Source of the DNA: Boseongicola sp. SB0665_bin_10
GTDB lineage: Bacteria; Pseudomonadota; Alphaproteobacteria; Rhodobacterales; Rhodobacteraceae
Length of the DNA: 44,751 nt
Assembly (NCBI GenBank): GCA_009838075.1
Contig: VXSG01000091.1
Coordinates: 1 to 44,751 of the forward strand
Direction of reading: 5' to 3'
Position numbers and translations under genes: made by a program. The notes below the pieces were generated by a model. That model was not told the origin of the DNA and made no database searches. It was given only the letters and a program-made list of their open reading frames with translations. Shown here in pieces: positions 27,642 to 36,281 of the stretch. Numbering within the stretch: position 1 is the first letter of the stretch; every line of letters begins with the position of its first letter.

Positions 27642-28852
27642 CAACCCAAACGCGGCACGGCCCCATAGGCCCCGCCAAGGTACTTTCGATAAAAGTTGTC
27701 GTCCCTCCGAACTCCCTTGACATCGTTCAGCGTGTAAAGCTCGGTCCCTCCCCGGTGGTCCTTTTCGCAAAGCACGATCTCATCCTTCGACAGGTGCTCC
27801 AGGAGCGAGACGTTGTGACATGACATCCAAAGCTGCGCATTGTGAGGATTGCGCATTGGATTGTGGTACCAGCCGATGATCTCGGGCAGGAGCATCGAGT
27901 GTATGGCCGCATCCAGTTCGTCGATGATTGCCGTGCTGCCCGTGGCGAGAGAACTCTCGATCAGCGGGAACAGCTTCACGAACTGCCGAGTGCCATGGCT
28001 CTCGAAAACGGGGGGCATCGGAAAGGCGAGCTTGTCGTGCCGGAAGGACACTTCCGGCCCGGTGGGGCCGTCATTGAATTCGAGAGCACGGACCCCGACA
28101 TCGATCCGCTGGATTTCCTGGTTGAGGCGGGCGGCCAGCTCCGGGTTGTCAACATAATCTTGAAGCACGGCCTCTTCGTCAAACTCGACCTTCTCGTCGT
28201 AGATGTTCGACTGAACGCCATTGAGCGACCGCGCGATTTCTGCCGCTACAGAATGATTGAGCTGGGCGAGCGTCGAAATCACGCTCGCATTGGGCCGCAG
28301 TACATTGGCCAGGGCTTTCGTGAAGCCCGCAAGCGAAAATGCGTCGGAGGCCTTCACGCTCCCGTCCTCGAACCTCTCGATCAGACGAGTCTTTCTCCCC
28401 GTAGAGTTCGGCCAGTAGAAGATTCCCTCGTTGACTACTGTCCGATTCTCGCCATTTCCAATCGCGAGTTCATAGCAATACGGGCACTCTTCCGATCCAA
28501 ACAGCCCGATTGCCCCGGGCTCGTTCGAGCCAGACAACCAGAATTTCAGCCGGGTCGGTGTCCGGAGCGAAACTTCGTCATTGAATGGCAGATGGGGAAT
28601 CTGGCTTCTGGGAGGTCTGGCGAAACTGTGCGCGGCAAACCAGGCCGCAAAGGACAGCACGCGCAGCAAGTTGGACTTGCCCGAACCGTTGGCGCCGTAG
28701 ACCGCAACGACTCTCGGCGCACGCTCGACCGATCCTCGCCAACAACTGGCAAGCCGATCACTGTCCCGTGGAGCGTTCGCGGGAACCCTGAGGTCAAGAA
28801 CCTGAGGGTCGCGGATGGAGTGAAAGTTTTCGATTTCGACCTTGTAGATCAT
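27641..28852 (-). CDS. RloA/AbiLi-like AAA_15 ATPase
   Basis: This 403-residue SMC/ABC-like ATPase starts MIYKVEIENFHSIRDPQVLDL, the standard opening of AAA_15/OLD-type ATPases. It has Walker A VYGANGSGKSNLL (about residue 50), an insert with paired aromatic/Cys residues (CPYCYELAIG), a signature-like region before TRQFVKLFPLIESSL, Walker B TAIIDELDAAIHSMLLPEII and a switch histidine in LWMSCHNVSLLEHL. The C-terminal region (ELYTLNDVKGVRRDDNFYRKYLGGAYGAVP) is typical of RloA proteins. Paired with the RloB-like gene, it probably senses phage and licenses the nuclease. The local base composition looks less GC-rich than the flanks, consistent with transfer. Confidence 0.85.
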   Translation of the reverse strand: MIYKVEIENFHSIRDPQVLDLRVPANAPRDSDRLASCWRGSVERAPRVVAVYGANGSGKSNLLRVLSFAAWFAAHSFARPPRSQIPHLPFNDEVSLRTPTRLKFWLSGSNEPGAIGLFGSEECPYCYELAIGNGENRTVVNEGIFYWPNSTGRKTRLIERFEDGSVKASDAFSLAGFTKALANVLRPNASVISTLAQLNHSVAAEIARSLNGVQSNIYDEKVEFDEEAVLQDYVDNPELAARLNQEIQRIDVGVRALEFNDGPTGPEVSFRHDKLAFPMPPVFESHGTRQFVKLFPLIESSLATGSTAIIDELDAAIHSMLLPEIIGWYHNPMRNPHNAQLWMSCHNVSLLEHLSKDEIVLCEKDHRGGTELYTLNDVKGVRRDDNFYRKYLGGAYGAVPRLG

Positions 28853-28874
28853 CGTCTGTGTCCCGTATCGGCAA

Positions 28875-28902
28875 CAAAATACATGATCTGGACAGGAAAT
28901 CA
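28875..28902 (-). promoter_or_regulatory. Candidate promoter of the rloAB-like pair
   Basis: On the minus strand, TTGATT (28902-28897) and TATTTT (28880-28875) are separated by 16 bases, with transcription expected near 28868 and the rloA-like ATG at 28852. The AT-rich patch stands out from the surrounding GC-rich DNA. No palindromic operator is visible. Confidence 0.35.
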
Positions 28903-29771
28903 ACAAAATCTCGTCATATTGGCATTCCAATAGCGAAAAAAGCGACAGGGTAGTCACCCATCTGTCGGCCAAGCAATTGGCCTAAACCCAACACGGGGAG
29001 CGTCAGGGAACTGGTGTAAGTGCAGCGGGTGGAAGTTCCGCCGGCGCAATTCTCAGTTTGGCACCGTAGCATATCCCACTGGCACCGGGGTGACCCTGTA
29101 TCAGCGAGCTGGGAAGTAAGCCGTCGTAGGCCAAATGCAGAACCGCCTTTGGTCAGGTCAGCCAGGACGGCGAGCAAACCGGAGGGGCCGTAGCGAAAGC
29201 GAACAATTGTTTGAAGCGACGAAATCTCATTCCCGCATGAAGCTGATTTCTGGGGTAAACGGGGACGCCTAGCCCGTCTTCGACAGTTTGGTCTTCAAAC
29301 CCGTTGTGTTTCAACGGCTTGCGGGACACGAGAGAATCCTTGTCACTACACGGCGGCAAGGCCGGGCGGCTTCTGGCGAGATCCCGATGAGGTTCAGGCC
29401 AATGTCCTGGCATTCTCCTCCTCCATCCGGCGCACGGCTTTCGGCAGCCTGACCCCGACGCACCGGGCAATCCTGCCGGCGACCCGAGGGAATCCGACCG
29501 GCGGTCGCGCTGGAATTGCGCCCGCAGCGCAAATCGCCGACAGGGACACGCCGTCCGCCCTCGCTTGTTCGTCTCGATGAATGCATGGCGGTGCCTGGCT
29601 CCAGGCGGACGTCACGCGTCCGTCGTCATGCCAGGCGGTTCCGAACCTGTCCCACCGACCCGCATCCCGCCAAGTTGGCCGACTTCCGGTCTTTTTGCGC
29701 GGGGGCGAGCCTGCGCGACGTCAGCTCACCCGTTCCTTGTCTCCTGGCTGCTGCGGATTCGTGCCTGGGCG
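28903..29771. other. Long gene-free stretch (about 870 bases), no feature recognised
   Basis: I recognise no protein family, RNA or terminal repeat between rloA and the OsmC-like gene. The left half (28930-29330) has markedly mixed composition with AT-rich patches. The minus strand is open with peptide strings such as TKGGSAFGLRRLTSQLAD that I cannot assign. It may be a fragment of a mobile element bordering the defence genes. Confidence 0.4.
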
Positions 29772-30953
29772 TCACACGCGCGTGATGCTCAGCTTGGTCT
29801 TCAATTCCGTGCGGCAGAAGGCATGCAGGAAGCAGGTCTGCTCTGACATGTCCAGCATTTCCTGCGCCACATCGTCGGGCTCGGACGTCTCCAGGTAGAC
29901 ATGGGTTTCAATCGGGTCGGCCTCGCCGGCCTTTCCTGTTCCACCCGAGGCACCGCCATGGCTGAAATGCGTGTCCTGAACGATGCGGTAATCCGGCAAG
30001 TCCAGTTTCAGCATCGACGCAAAGCGCCCGAACTGGGTCATGAAGCAAAATCCGATTCCGGCGCTGACCAGCGTGTTGGCATCCGGCGCGCGCCCGTCTT
30101 CGGAACTGAGGAACCGGAACGAGGTGCCCCATGGCGAATACTGCATCTGCTGGATGTCCTTGATTCCGTCCTCTCGCAGTGTTGCGATGGCTCCGATGTT
30201 GAGCCGGCGGTTCTGTTCATCGGCGAGACTGCCAGCGGCAGCGGCGGTTCCCTTTGCCACCTCCTTCCTGGGCGTGGGGCCAACGGCACCGACAAGCTCC
30301 GGCTGAACTTCCGACGGCCTTGACGCCGCGAAATGGTCGCCCGGATCAGGAAACAGGGCGTTGTCCAGCTCCGCGGCTTTCGCCGTCGACAACTCCGAGC
30401 CGTTCTTGGACAGCTTGAACAGGCTCTCCAGGCGTCCGCGCATCAGGCCGTTCAGCGGCGAGGCGTGGACCGCATCCATCAAGAGGCTGCTCAACGCAGC
30501 GTCGTCCAGGTCGCAGTCAACCTCGACCTCAAGCTCGACGGGCTCCGCTCCGCCAACCATGGTGCGCTTGGGCATCGACCCTTGCATCGTGTAGAAATTG
30601 TTCTGGATCAACCGCAGCTTGCGAAGCGCGACGCCGCGCATCCTGGCCAGTGCGGCGATCTCGTTCAGGTAGCTCGCGACCATGCCTGTCGACAGGAACG
30701 CCAGGGGACAGGGTGCGGCATCATGCCCGTTGAGGTACGGCCCCTCGTCCGAAACCAGGCGCCAGGTGCGGCCCGTGTCGGAAGACCGCACAAGCGCTTC
30801 CTTCTGGAATCCGCTGAGCGCGCGCACCCATGTGCGCAGCGCGTCGCCCTTGCGGCATTCCGGAGCGTCGATCGTGACTTCGTTCGCGTTTGCAACCGAG
30901 AAGAACGGTGGCAGGCCGCTTGTGCCGATTATGTCTTCACGCAGTTTGGCCAT
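29772..30953 (-). CDS. OsmC-like protein with two tandem OsmC domains
   Basis: This 393-residue protein is about three times the length of a single-domain OsmC/Ohr. The N-terminal half has GHDAAPCPLAFLSTGMVASYLNEIAALARMRGVALRKLRL, the usual beta-strand plus central helix of the OsmC fold. The C-terminal half ends in EQTCFLHAFCRTELKTKLSI, with two cysteines at the OsmC helix. A linker rich in Ala, Gly and Pro separates them. OsmC family members reduce organic or lipid hydroperoxides, but the pair of cysteines is not placed as clearly as in Ohr, so the activity is open. The ATG at 30953 is chosen because sequence upstream lacks coding character. Confidence 0.7.
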   Translation of the reverse strand: MAKLREDIIGTSGLPPFFSVANANEVTIDAPECRKGDALRTWVRALSGFQKEALVRSSDTGRTWRLVSDEGPYLNGHDAAPCPLAFLSTGMVASYLNEIAALARMRGVALRKLRLIQNNFYTMQGSMPKRTMVGGAEPVELEVEVDCDLDDAALSSLLMDAVHASPLNGLMRGRLESLFKLSKNGSELSTAKAAELDNALFPDPGDHFAASRPSEVQPELVGAVGPTPRKEVAKGTAAAAGSLADEQNRRLNIGAIATLREDGIKDIQQMQYSPWGTSFRFLSSEDGRAPDANTLVSAGIGFCFMTQFGRFASMLKLDLPDYRIVQDTHFSHGGASGGTGKAGEADPIETHVYLETSEPDDVAQEMLDMSEQTCFLHAFCRTELKTKLSITRV

Positions 30954-31287
30954 TTCTTGAGTATCCTGGCTTGCTGTGGGTCCGCCCGGGCGGACCATGA
31001 GTTTGTCGTCATTCGCAGACTTGTACGGTGCCCCCCTTGACAAGGCCGTGCCCGACGTTCGGCCCCGTTCGTCATGGAGGTCGACCGCCGCCACATTGCA
31101 GCAAGACGTCTCCGCGTGGCAACGGCGCAGCCCGGGGCGAGTCGCAAGACCGGTCTTCGGGCCGCCCTCCATTTGCATGCATTGCCTGCCTCCGTCGGCC
31201 CCGGACCGCGACACGCAATGCAGGATCCACGGCCCGATGCATCGGGCCCCTCGAAGGACCTGGCACCGGCATGCCGCCCGGCCGGCC
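30954..31287. other. Intergenic stretch with an 18-base perfect palindrome
   Basis: No gene is seen. The palindrome GGCCCGATGCATCGGGCC (31231-31248) lies 40 bases past the SDR stop. As RNA it folds into a 7-base stem with a TGCA loop. It could end or protect the TRAP operon message. No T-run follows on the minus strand. Confidence 0.5.
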
Positions 31288-32043
31288 CTAGAGGTTCACC
31301 TTGCCGCCGTCGACATTCAGCGTCTGGCCCGTGACGAAGTCGCTGTCAGCGGTGATCAGGTACATGAGCGAACCGAGAAGGTCCTCCGGCACCATCTCGC
31401 GCTTGATCGAACGTGACTGCACGGTCGGGCCGCGCGCGGGGTCGAAGCCGGCGTGGCCCTTTATCGACTCGCTCTCGGTCAACCCTGGCGCGATCGCGTT
31501 GACCTGGATGTTCTTGTCACCCAACTCGCGTCCATAGCCGCGGGTCAGCGCGATGACGGCACCTTTCGAGGCCGTGTAGTGTGCCAGTCCGGGCGGCCCG
31601 TAGTAGAAGGTGCCGGATGCGATATTCACGATCTTTCCCCCGCCGGCACGCAACATCGCAGGGACAACCGCCTTCGTGGCCTGGTGCACGCCGCGCGCGT
31701 TCACGGTCATGACCTTGTCGAATTCGTCGTTGTCGATCTGCAGGAACGGCTTGGGCTGAAGCGCGGCGAAGATCGACGCGTTGTTGACGAGAATGTTCAG
31801 CGCGCCGAATTCGCTTTCCGTCGCCTCGACCATCGCCGCAAGGTCGTCGTCCGAAGTCACGTCGACGCTCAGGCCCAATGCCGCGCCGCCGGCTTCCTTG
31901 ATGGCCGCAACGGTGTCAGCGGTATCGAGCACATCCGACACCACGACATTTGCGCCTTCTCCGGCCATGTGCCTGGCCATTACGGCGCCGATCCCGCGAC
32001 CGGCGCCCGTGATCACCGCTGTCTTTCCGTTCAGTCGGCCCAT
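31288..32043 (-). CDS. Short-chain dehydrogenase/reductase
   Basis: This 251-residue classical SDR has the cofactor motif TGAGRGIG (residues 12-19), Asp37-type discrimination favouring NAD(H) (VVSDVLD), NNAS, the catalytic Ser in NIASGTFYYG and Tyr-Lys in HYTASKGAV. The C-terminal FVTGQTLNVDGG is normal. It is the last gene of the TRAP-ALDH-GST-SDR operon, 18 bases after the GST stop, so an alcohol or ketone step in that pathway is likely. The substrate cannot be named. Confidence 0.9.
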   Translation of the reverse strand: MGRLNGKTAVITGAGRGIGAVMARHMAGEGANVVVSDVLDTADTVAAIKEAGGAALGLSVDVTSDDDLAAMVEATESEFGALNILVNNASIFAALQPKPFLQIDNDEFDKVMTVNARGVHQATKAVVPAMLRAGGGKIVNIASGTFYYGPPGLAHYTASKGAVIALTRGYGRELGDKNIQVNAIAPGLTESESIKGHAGFDPARGPTVQSRSIKREMVPEDLLGSLMYLITADSDFVTGQTLNVDGGKVNL

Positions 32044-32061
32044 TGCCTTCTCCCCTCCCGT

Positions 32062-32880
32062 TCAGGTTTCGATTTCAAGAATTTCGGCGACTTCGGGCCA
32101 GCTCTTGGCACCGTTTTCGCGCAGGTCGTTCGTCAGGTCCTCCGGCACCCAGTCGATGAGGCAGGACCTGAAGTTCGGGTTGTCCCGGATCGCCCTGAAC
32201 CAGCGTTCGACACCTGGCAGGCGCCCGCGTTCCCACATGCCATGCATCGACATCATCGCCAGACGGTTCACGTAGGGCGTCAGCGAGATGTCGGCGACCG
32301 TGAACCTGTCGCCGACAAGCCAGTCCTTGCCTTCCAGCGCCTCTTCCATCTTGCGGAGATAGGTATCGTACAGCCTGACCTTCTCCGTGGCGCCCGGAGC
32401 TTCAAACCCGTATCGGACGAAATTGTCTTTCTGCACCTTCCAGTCCGACGTGACCGAGATCGCGGGGGTTGAGGCCAGGAACTTCTCGGCCCCTTCCGGC
32501 CCCAGGTTCTTCAGCACCGTATGGCGATGCGAGCACACAAAGGTCATCGTCCCGCAGGCCGGGTGCAGGTCCTCGTCGACCGCCTTGGTCCAGTACCGCA
32601 CCTGCGCCCGTTCCCAAGGGTCGGCCGGATGCACGCTGGTCTCGGGCGCTATCTGGTCGAGGTACTCGATGATCACGGTGCTGTCCGGAATCACCAGGTC
32701 GTCATGCACGAGCGTAGGCACGACTCCCTTCGGATTGAGCTTCAGGTAATCGGGCTCAAACTGCTCGCCCTTAAGGATATCGACATAGACGCCGGCCCAG
32801 TCCAAGCCCTTTTCCGCCATGGCGAAGCGGACCTTGGCGGCGCATACGGACGATCCGTGGTGATACAGGGTGAACGTCAT
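32062..32880 (-). CDS. Glutathione S-transferase family protein, LigF-like
   Basis: This 272-residue GST is longer than the usual 200-220. The N-terminal thioredoxin domain (MTFTLYHHGSSVCAAKVRFAMAEKGLDW; glutathione site PTLVHDDLVIPDSTVIIEYLDQ) is followed by an all-helical domain with an extended insert (about 105-165) and GKDWLVGDRFTVADISLTPY. The overall pattern, including PADPWERAQVRYWTKAVDE, recalls LigF-type beta-etherases of lignin degraders more than housekeeping GSTs. Ser10, Ser11 or Cys13 could activate glutathione. The ATG overlaps the ALDH stop as ATGA. Thus a glutathione-dependent ether or dehalogenation step is an inference, not proven. Confidence 0.82.
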   Translation of the reverse strand: MTFTLYHHGSSVCAAKVRFAMAEKGLDWAGVYVDILKGEQFEPDYLKLNPKGVVPTLVHDDLVIPDSTVIIEYLDQIAPETSVHPADPWERAQVRYWTKAVDEDLHPACGTMTFVCSHRHTVLKNLGPEGAEKFLASTPAISVTSDWKVQKDNFVRYGFEAPGATEKVRLYDTYLRKMEEALEGKDWLVGDRFTVADISLTPYVNRLAMMSMHGMWERGRLPGVERWFRAIRDNPNFRSCLIDWVPEDLTNDLRENGAKSWPEVAEILEIET

Positions 32881-34316
32881 AGCTGCACCGTAACCCACTT
32901 GAGCTCCGTCATGGCTTCAAGATCGGAATCGGTGCCTTCCCGACCCGCCCCGCTTTCGCCATTGCCGCCGAACGGCACGTGCGCTTCATCGTGGACTGTC
33001 GGCCCGTTGACGTGACACATGCCGGCGCCGATGTTGCGCGCGAAATGGAACGCCTTGCTGATGTCATTGGTGAATATGGCGGAGGACAGTCCGAACTCGG
33101 TGTCGTTGGACCTCTCCAGTCCCTCTTCGTAGCTGTCGATCGGGTAGATCGAGGTCACGGGGCCAAAGGTCTCGGTGCGGCACACGGTCATGTCCTCCGT
33201 CACGCCTGTCAGAATCGTCGGCTGGCAGCGGTTGCCGTCCCATTCGCCGCCGACAACAACGGTTGCCCCGTTCGCCCTTGCATTCTCGATGTGATCCCTC
33301 ACCCGATTGCGTTGCCGTTCCGAAATGATCGGAGACACGACCGTATCCGGGTCGCGGAGATTGCCCATGCCGGCCTTCGACGCGATCTTCGCGAAGCGCT
33401 GGACGAACTCGTCGTAGATCGGGCGCTCCACGTAGAACCGGCTCGAGCCGATGCAGAGCTGCCCGCCGAACATGAAGATCGAGCGCGCCGCCAATGGCAT
33501 GCACGTGTCCATGTCGGCATCCGCCAGGACCAGCGTCGGGCTCTTGCCGCCCAGCTCGAGCGTGTTGGGCGTCTTGTTCCTCGCGCAGATTTCGGCGATG
33601 TGCTGGCCGACGACGGACGAGCCCGTGAAACTCACGAAGTCCACGTCCGTGCTGCCGGTCAGGTCATCTCCGATTTCCGCTCCGTTGCCGGTAACCACGT
33701 TGTAGGCTCCCGGAGGGAACCCGGCCTCTGAAACGACTTCGGCCATCAGGACCGACAGGTGAGGCGCCATCTCGGACGGCAGGTGCACGACCGTGTTTCC
33801 TACGGCGAGGGCATTGGCGACAAGTCGGGTATTCTTGATGAGAGGCACGTTGAACGGCGTGATGATCGCAACCACGCCGAGGGGCTCGCGGATCGACATC
33901 GAGAACTTCCCCGGCACGTCCGACGGGATCGTTTCGCCCCGGACATTGCGGCACATGCCGGCCGCCGCACGGACCATGGCCAGCCCCTTGTTGAATTCGA
34001 ACATGGCCTTGCCGACCGTCGATCCGACTTCGTCGATCAGGCAATCGACCAGTTCGGACTGGCGCCTCTCCATGATCTCCGCGACCCGTAGCAGCCAGCG
34101 TTCGCGTTCGGTCGGCGTGGTCTCCTTGTACGCTGGAAACGCCGACTTCGCTGCGGCGATCGCCTTGCGGATGTCACCGCCCGACCCCTTTGCCGCAACG
34201 GCATAGAGGCTGTCATCAATCGGGTTCAGGTCTTCGAATGTCTCACCTGTCGCTGCATCCACCCACGCGCCTCCGATGAAGTGTTGCAGCGTCCTGATTC
34301 CGGTCGTGGTGTCCAT
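32877..34316 (-). CDS. Aldehyde dehydrogenase (vanillin/benzaldehyde dehydrogenase-like)
   Basis: This 479-residue ALDH has Asn156 (TPFNVPLIK), Glu254 (TLELGGKSP) and the nucleophile Cys288 (GGQLCIGSSRFYV). The cofactor strand reads VVHLPSEMAP where most ALDHs have VVLKPSE, so the lysine that contacts the adenine ribose is replaced by Leu near position 179. The style (IVxxFG-like MFGGQLCIGSSR, GGNGESGAGREG) is close to vanillin and benzaldehyde dehydrogenases. I chose the ATG at 34316 (MDTTTGIRTLQHFIGG), 19 bases after the TRAP permease stop. It probably oxidises an aldehyde formed from the compound imported by the TRAP system. Confidence 0.88.
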   Translation of the reverse strand: MDTTTGIRTLQHFIGGAWVDAATGETFEDLNPIDDSLYAVAAKGSGGDIRKAIAAAKSAFPAYKETTPTERERWLLRVAEIMERRQSELVDCLIDEVGSTVGKAMFEFNKGLAMVRAAAGMCRNVRGETIPSDVPGKFSMSIREPLGVVAIITPFNVPLIKNTRLVANALAVGNTVVHLPSEMAPHLSVLMAEVVSEAGFPPGAYNVVTGNGAEIGDDLTGSTDVDFVSFTGSSVVGQHIAEICARNKTPNTLELGGKSPTLVLADADMDTCMPLAARSIFMFGGQLCIGSSRFYVERPIYDEFVQRFAKIASKAGMGNLRDPDTVVSPIISERQRNRVRDHIENARANGATVVVGGEWDGNRCQPTILTGVTEDMTVCRTETFGPVTSIYPIDSYEEGLERSNDTEFGLSSAIFTNDISKAFHFARNIGAGMCHVNGPTVHDEAHVPFGGNGESGAGREGTDSDLEAMTELKWVTVQL

Positions 34317-34335
34317 GTGATGATTCCTTTCTGCG

Positions 34336-35697
34336 TTAGCGGGCGACAATCGTTTCGGGCAGGAAGAGCGCTATCTGCGGGAAGAGAATGAGGAGACCTA
34401 TCATTGCGGCCATGGCGAACCAGAACGGCCAGATGCCCCGAAAGATCGTCCCCATCGGAACGTCCGGCGCGATTGACTTGACGACGAAGACGTTGATGCC
34501 GACCGGCGGACTGATCATGCCCATTTCCAGCACGATCACGATGATGATGCCAAACCAGATCAAGTCCCAGTTCAGCCCGATCGCGATCGGGATGACCACC
34601 GGAATGGTCAGCACCAGCATCGCGATCCCTTCCAGGAACATGCCCAGGAACATGTAGATGAGCACGATCACCAGGAGGACGCCGAAATCCCCGATCGGCA
34701 GCGACGTCATGAAGGTGACGAGCTGTGCAGGCAGTTCGGTCAGCGACATGAAGGGAATGAAGACAAAGGCGCCGATGATGATCAGGAAGACGGTCGCTGT
34801 TGCGCTCATCGTCTCCAGGATCACGGTCTTCAGTTTCTCCAGGCTGAGGGAGCGCCGCGCGGCCGCAACGACAAAGGTCAGGAAGGCGCCGACTGACGAG
34901 GCCTCGACCGGCGTGAAGAACCCGGTGTACATTCCGCCAATGGTTACCAGGACAACGCCGACAATCGGCGCTGCGTGCCATAGCGACGAGAGGCGCTCGG
35001 CAATCCCTGATCGCGGCCCTGGCGGACCCGCCTGCGGCTTGCGGGCCACGACGAGATTGACTGCGCCGATGAAGAGCAGGGTCAGGATTATGCCCGGAAA
35101 GACGCCTGCCATGAACAGGCGTCCGATCGACTGCTCGGTGAGCACGGCATAGATGATCATGCCGCCGGACGGCGGGATCAGGAACCCGAGCGTGCCCCCG
35201 GCAGCGACCGCTCCGGTGGCAAGGCCGTCGGCGTACTTGTATCGCTTCATTTCCGGCAGCGCGACGCGGCCCATCGTGACGGCGGAGGCCAGCGACGACC
35301 CTGAGAGCGCGGCAAATCCCGCGCAGGCCGCAACGGTTGCCGAGGCCAGCCCGCCGCGCAAGTGCCCCATCCAGCGGTACGCGGTGGTGAACAGGTCGTT
35401 GGACATGCCCGAAACGCCGGCAAGGTTGCCCATCAGCACGAACATCGGGATCACGAGCAGGTTGAAGTTTGATGCGGCCTCGAAGGTCTCGCCCGCCAAG
35501 TTCGAATACGCGATCTTCCATCCGCGCGCCCAAGCCTGGTCCGGGTCCATTCCGACGAAGATGAGCTTGTTCGCGTTTGCAAACGCCGTCCCGACGAACC
35601 CGACGCCCAGCATCGAAAGCGCGACAGGCATCCGCAGCGCCAGCAAGACGAACAGCGACAGGAGCCCGATCAGGCCAAGAAGCGTCATGCTGATCAC
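34336..35697 (-). CDS. TRAP transporter large permease, DctM family
   Basis: This 453-residue inner-membrane protein has about twelve helices and is the ion-coupled channel of a TRAP system. Typical stretches are FNLLVIPMFVLMGNLAGVSGMS, FAALSGSSLASAVTMGRVALPEM, TLGFLIPPSGGMIIYAVLTEQSIGRLFMAGVFPG and MGMISPPVGINVFVVK near the C-terminus. Its start overlaps the DctQ stop as ATGA. The substrate class follows the operon: TRAP systems take carboxylates, including aromatic acids and sulfonates. Confidence 0.93.
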   Translation of the reverse strand: MISMTLLGLIGLLSLFVLLALRMPVALSMLGVGFVGTAFANANKLIFVGMDPDQAWARGWKIAYSNLAGETFEAASNFNLLVIPMFVLMGNLAGVSGMSNDLFTTAYRWMGHLRGGLASATVAACAGFAALSGSSLASAVTMGRVALPEMKRYKYADGLATGAVAAGGTLGFLIPPSGGMIIYAVLTEQSIGRLFMAGVFPGIILTLLFIGAVNLVVARKPQAGPPGPRSGIAERLSSLWHAAPIVGVVLVTIGGMYTGFFTPVEASSVGAFLTFVVAAARRSLSLEKLKTVILETMSATATVFLIIIGAFVFIPFMSLTELPAQLVTFMTSLPIGDFGVLLVIVLIYMFLGMFLEGIAMLVLTIPVVIPIAIGLNWDLIWFGIIIVIVLEMGMISPPVGINVFVVKSIAPDVPMGTIFRGIWPFWFAMAAMIGLLILFPQIALFLPETIVAR

Positions 35698-36239
35698 AGC
35701 GGATCACTCCCGACCTTCAGCTTGACGATCTCGTTGGAGCGCACCAAGTGCAGGATGTCCAGCAGGAGAATTGCCGCGTAGAGGGCCACCGAGAACGAAA
35801 GGAGGTAATAGAACGGCTCGAACGAAATCAGCAGCTGCTGCGTGGTCTCTCCAAATCGCTCCGCGCTTTGGCCCGCATGCCAAAGCCTCCAGGACATGAT
35901 GGCAAGCAATGCGAATCCCAAGAGCTTGACGAAGATCATCGACCATTTGGCAAACCGCGCGGACATGCGGGATTCCAGCACCTCGATCTCGATATGGGCG
36001 CCGGTTCGGGCGCCGAGCGGAATCGACAGCGCGACGATGACAACCAGCGACAGCAGGAGCAGGTCCTCGGCCCCCACGATCGGCGCGTTCAAGGCCTTTC
36101 GCATCACCAGGACGTTCCAGACGGAAAATCCCGTCATGAAGACAAGCGCGGCGCCGCCGCAGGTCAACGACAACCAGGTAAGGGTGCGGTCCAGGACCCC
36201 GGTTGCACGCATCTTCTCACGCTCGACTTGCATTGGCAT
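35694..36239 (-). CDS. TRAP transporter small permease, DctQ family
   Basis: This 181-residue protein has four membrane helices (about 15-38, 55-75, 98-118 and 140-162). The DctQ features LSLVVIVALSIPLGARTGAHIEIEVLE and a central RLWHAGQSAERFGETTQ loop are present. It scaffolds the large permease. The gene starts 43 bases after dctP and is preceded by a hairpin. A second in-frame Met (ATG at 36233) is possible. Confidence 0.9.
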   Translation of the reverse strand: MPMQVEREKMRATGVLDRTLTWLSLTCGGAALVFMTGFSVWNVLVMRKALNAPIVGAEDLLLLSLVVIVALSIPLGARTGAHIEIEVLESRMSARFAKWSMIFVKLLGFALLAIMSWRLWHAGQSAERFGETTQQLLISFEPFYYLLSFSVALYAAILLLDILHLVRSNEIVKLKVGSDPL

Positions 36240-36249
36240 CCCACGAAGA

Positions 36250-36275
36250 GCCGCCGGACAGGGAGATCCGGCGGC
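36250..36275 (-). terminator. Intercistronic hairpin between dctP and dctQ
   Basis: A perfect 9-base inverted repeat, GCCGCCGGA (36250-36258) with TCCGGCGGC (36267-36275), closes an 8-base loop, 6 bases after the dctP stop. It has no T-run. It occupies the same place as the hairpin after tctC and likely raises the receptor-to-permease ratio. Confidence 0.7.
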
Positions 36276-36281
36276 AGTGAC

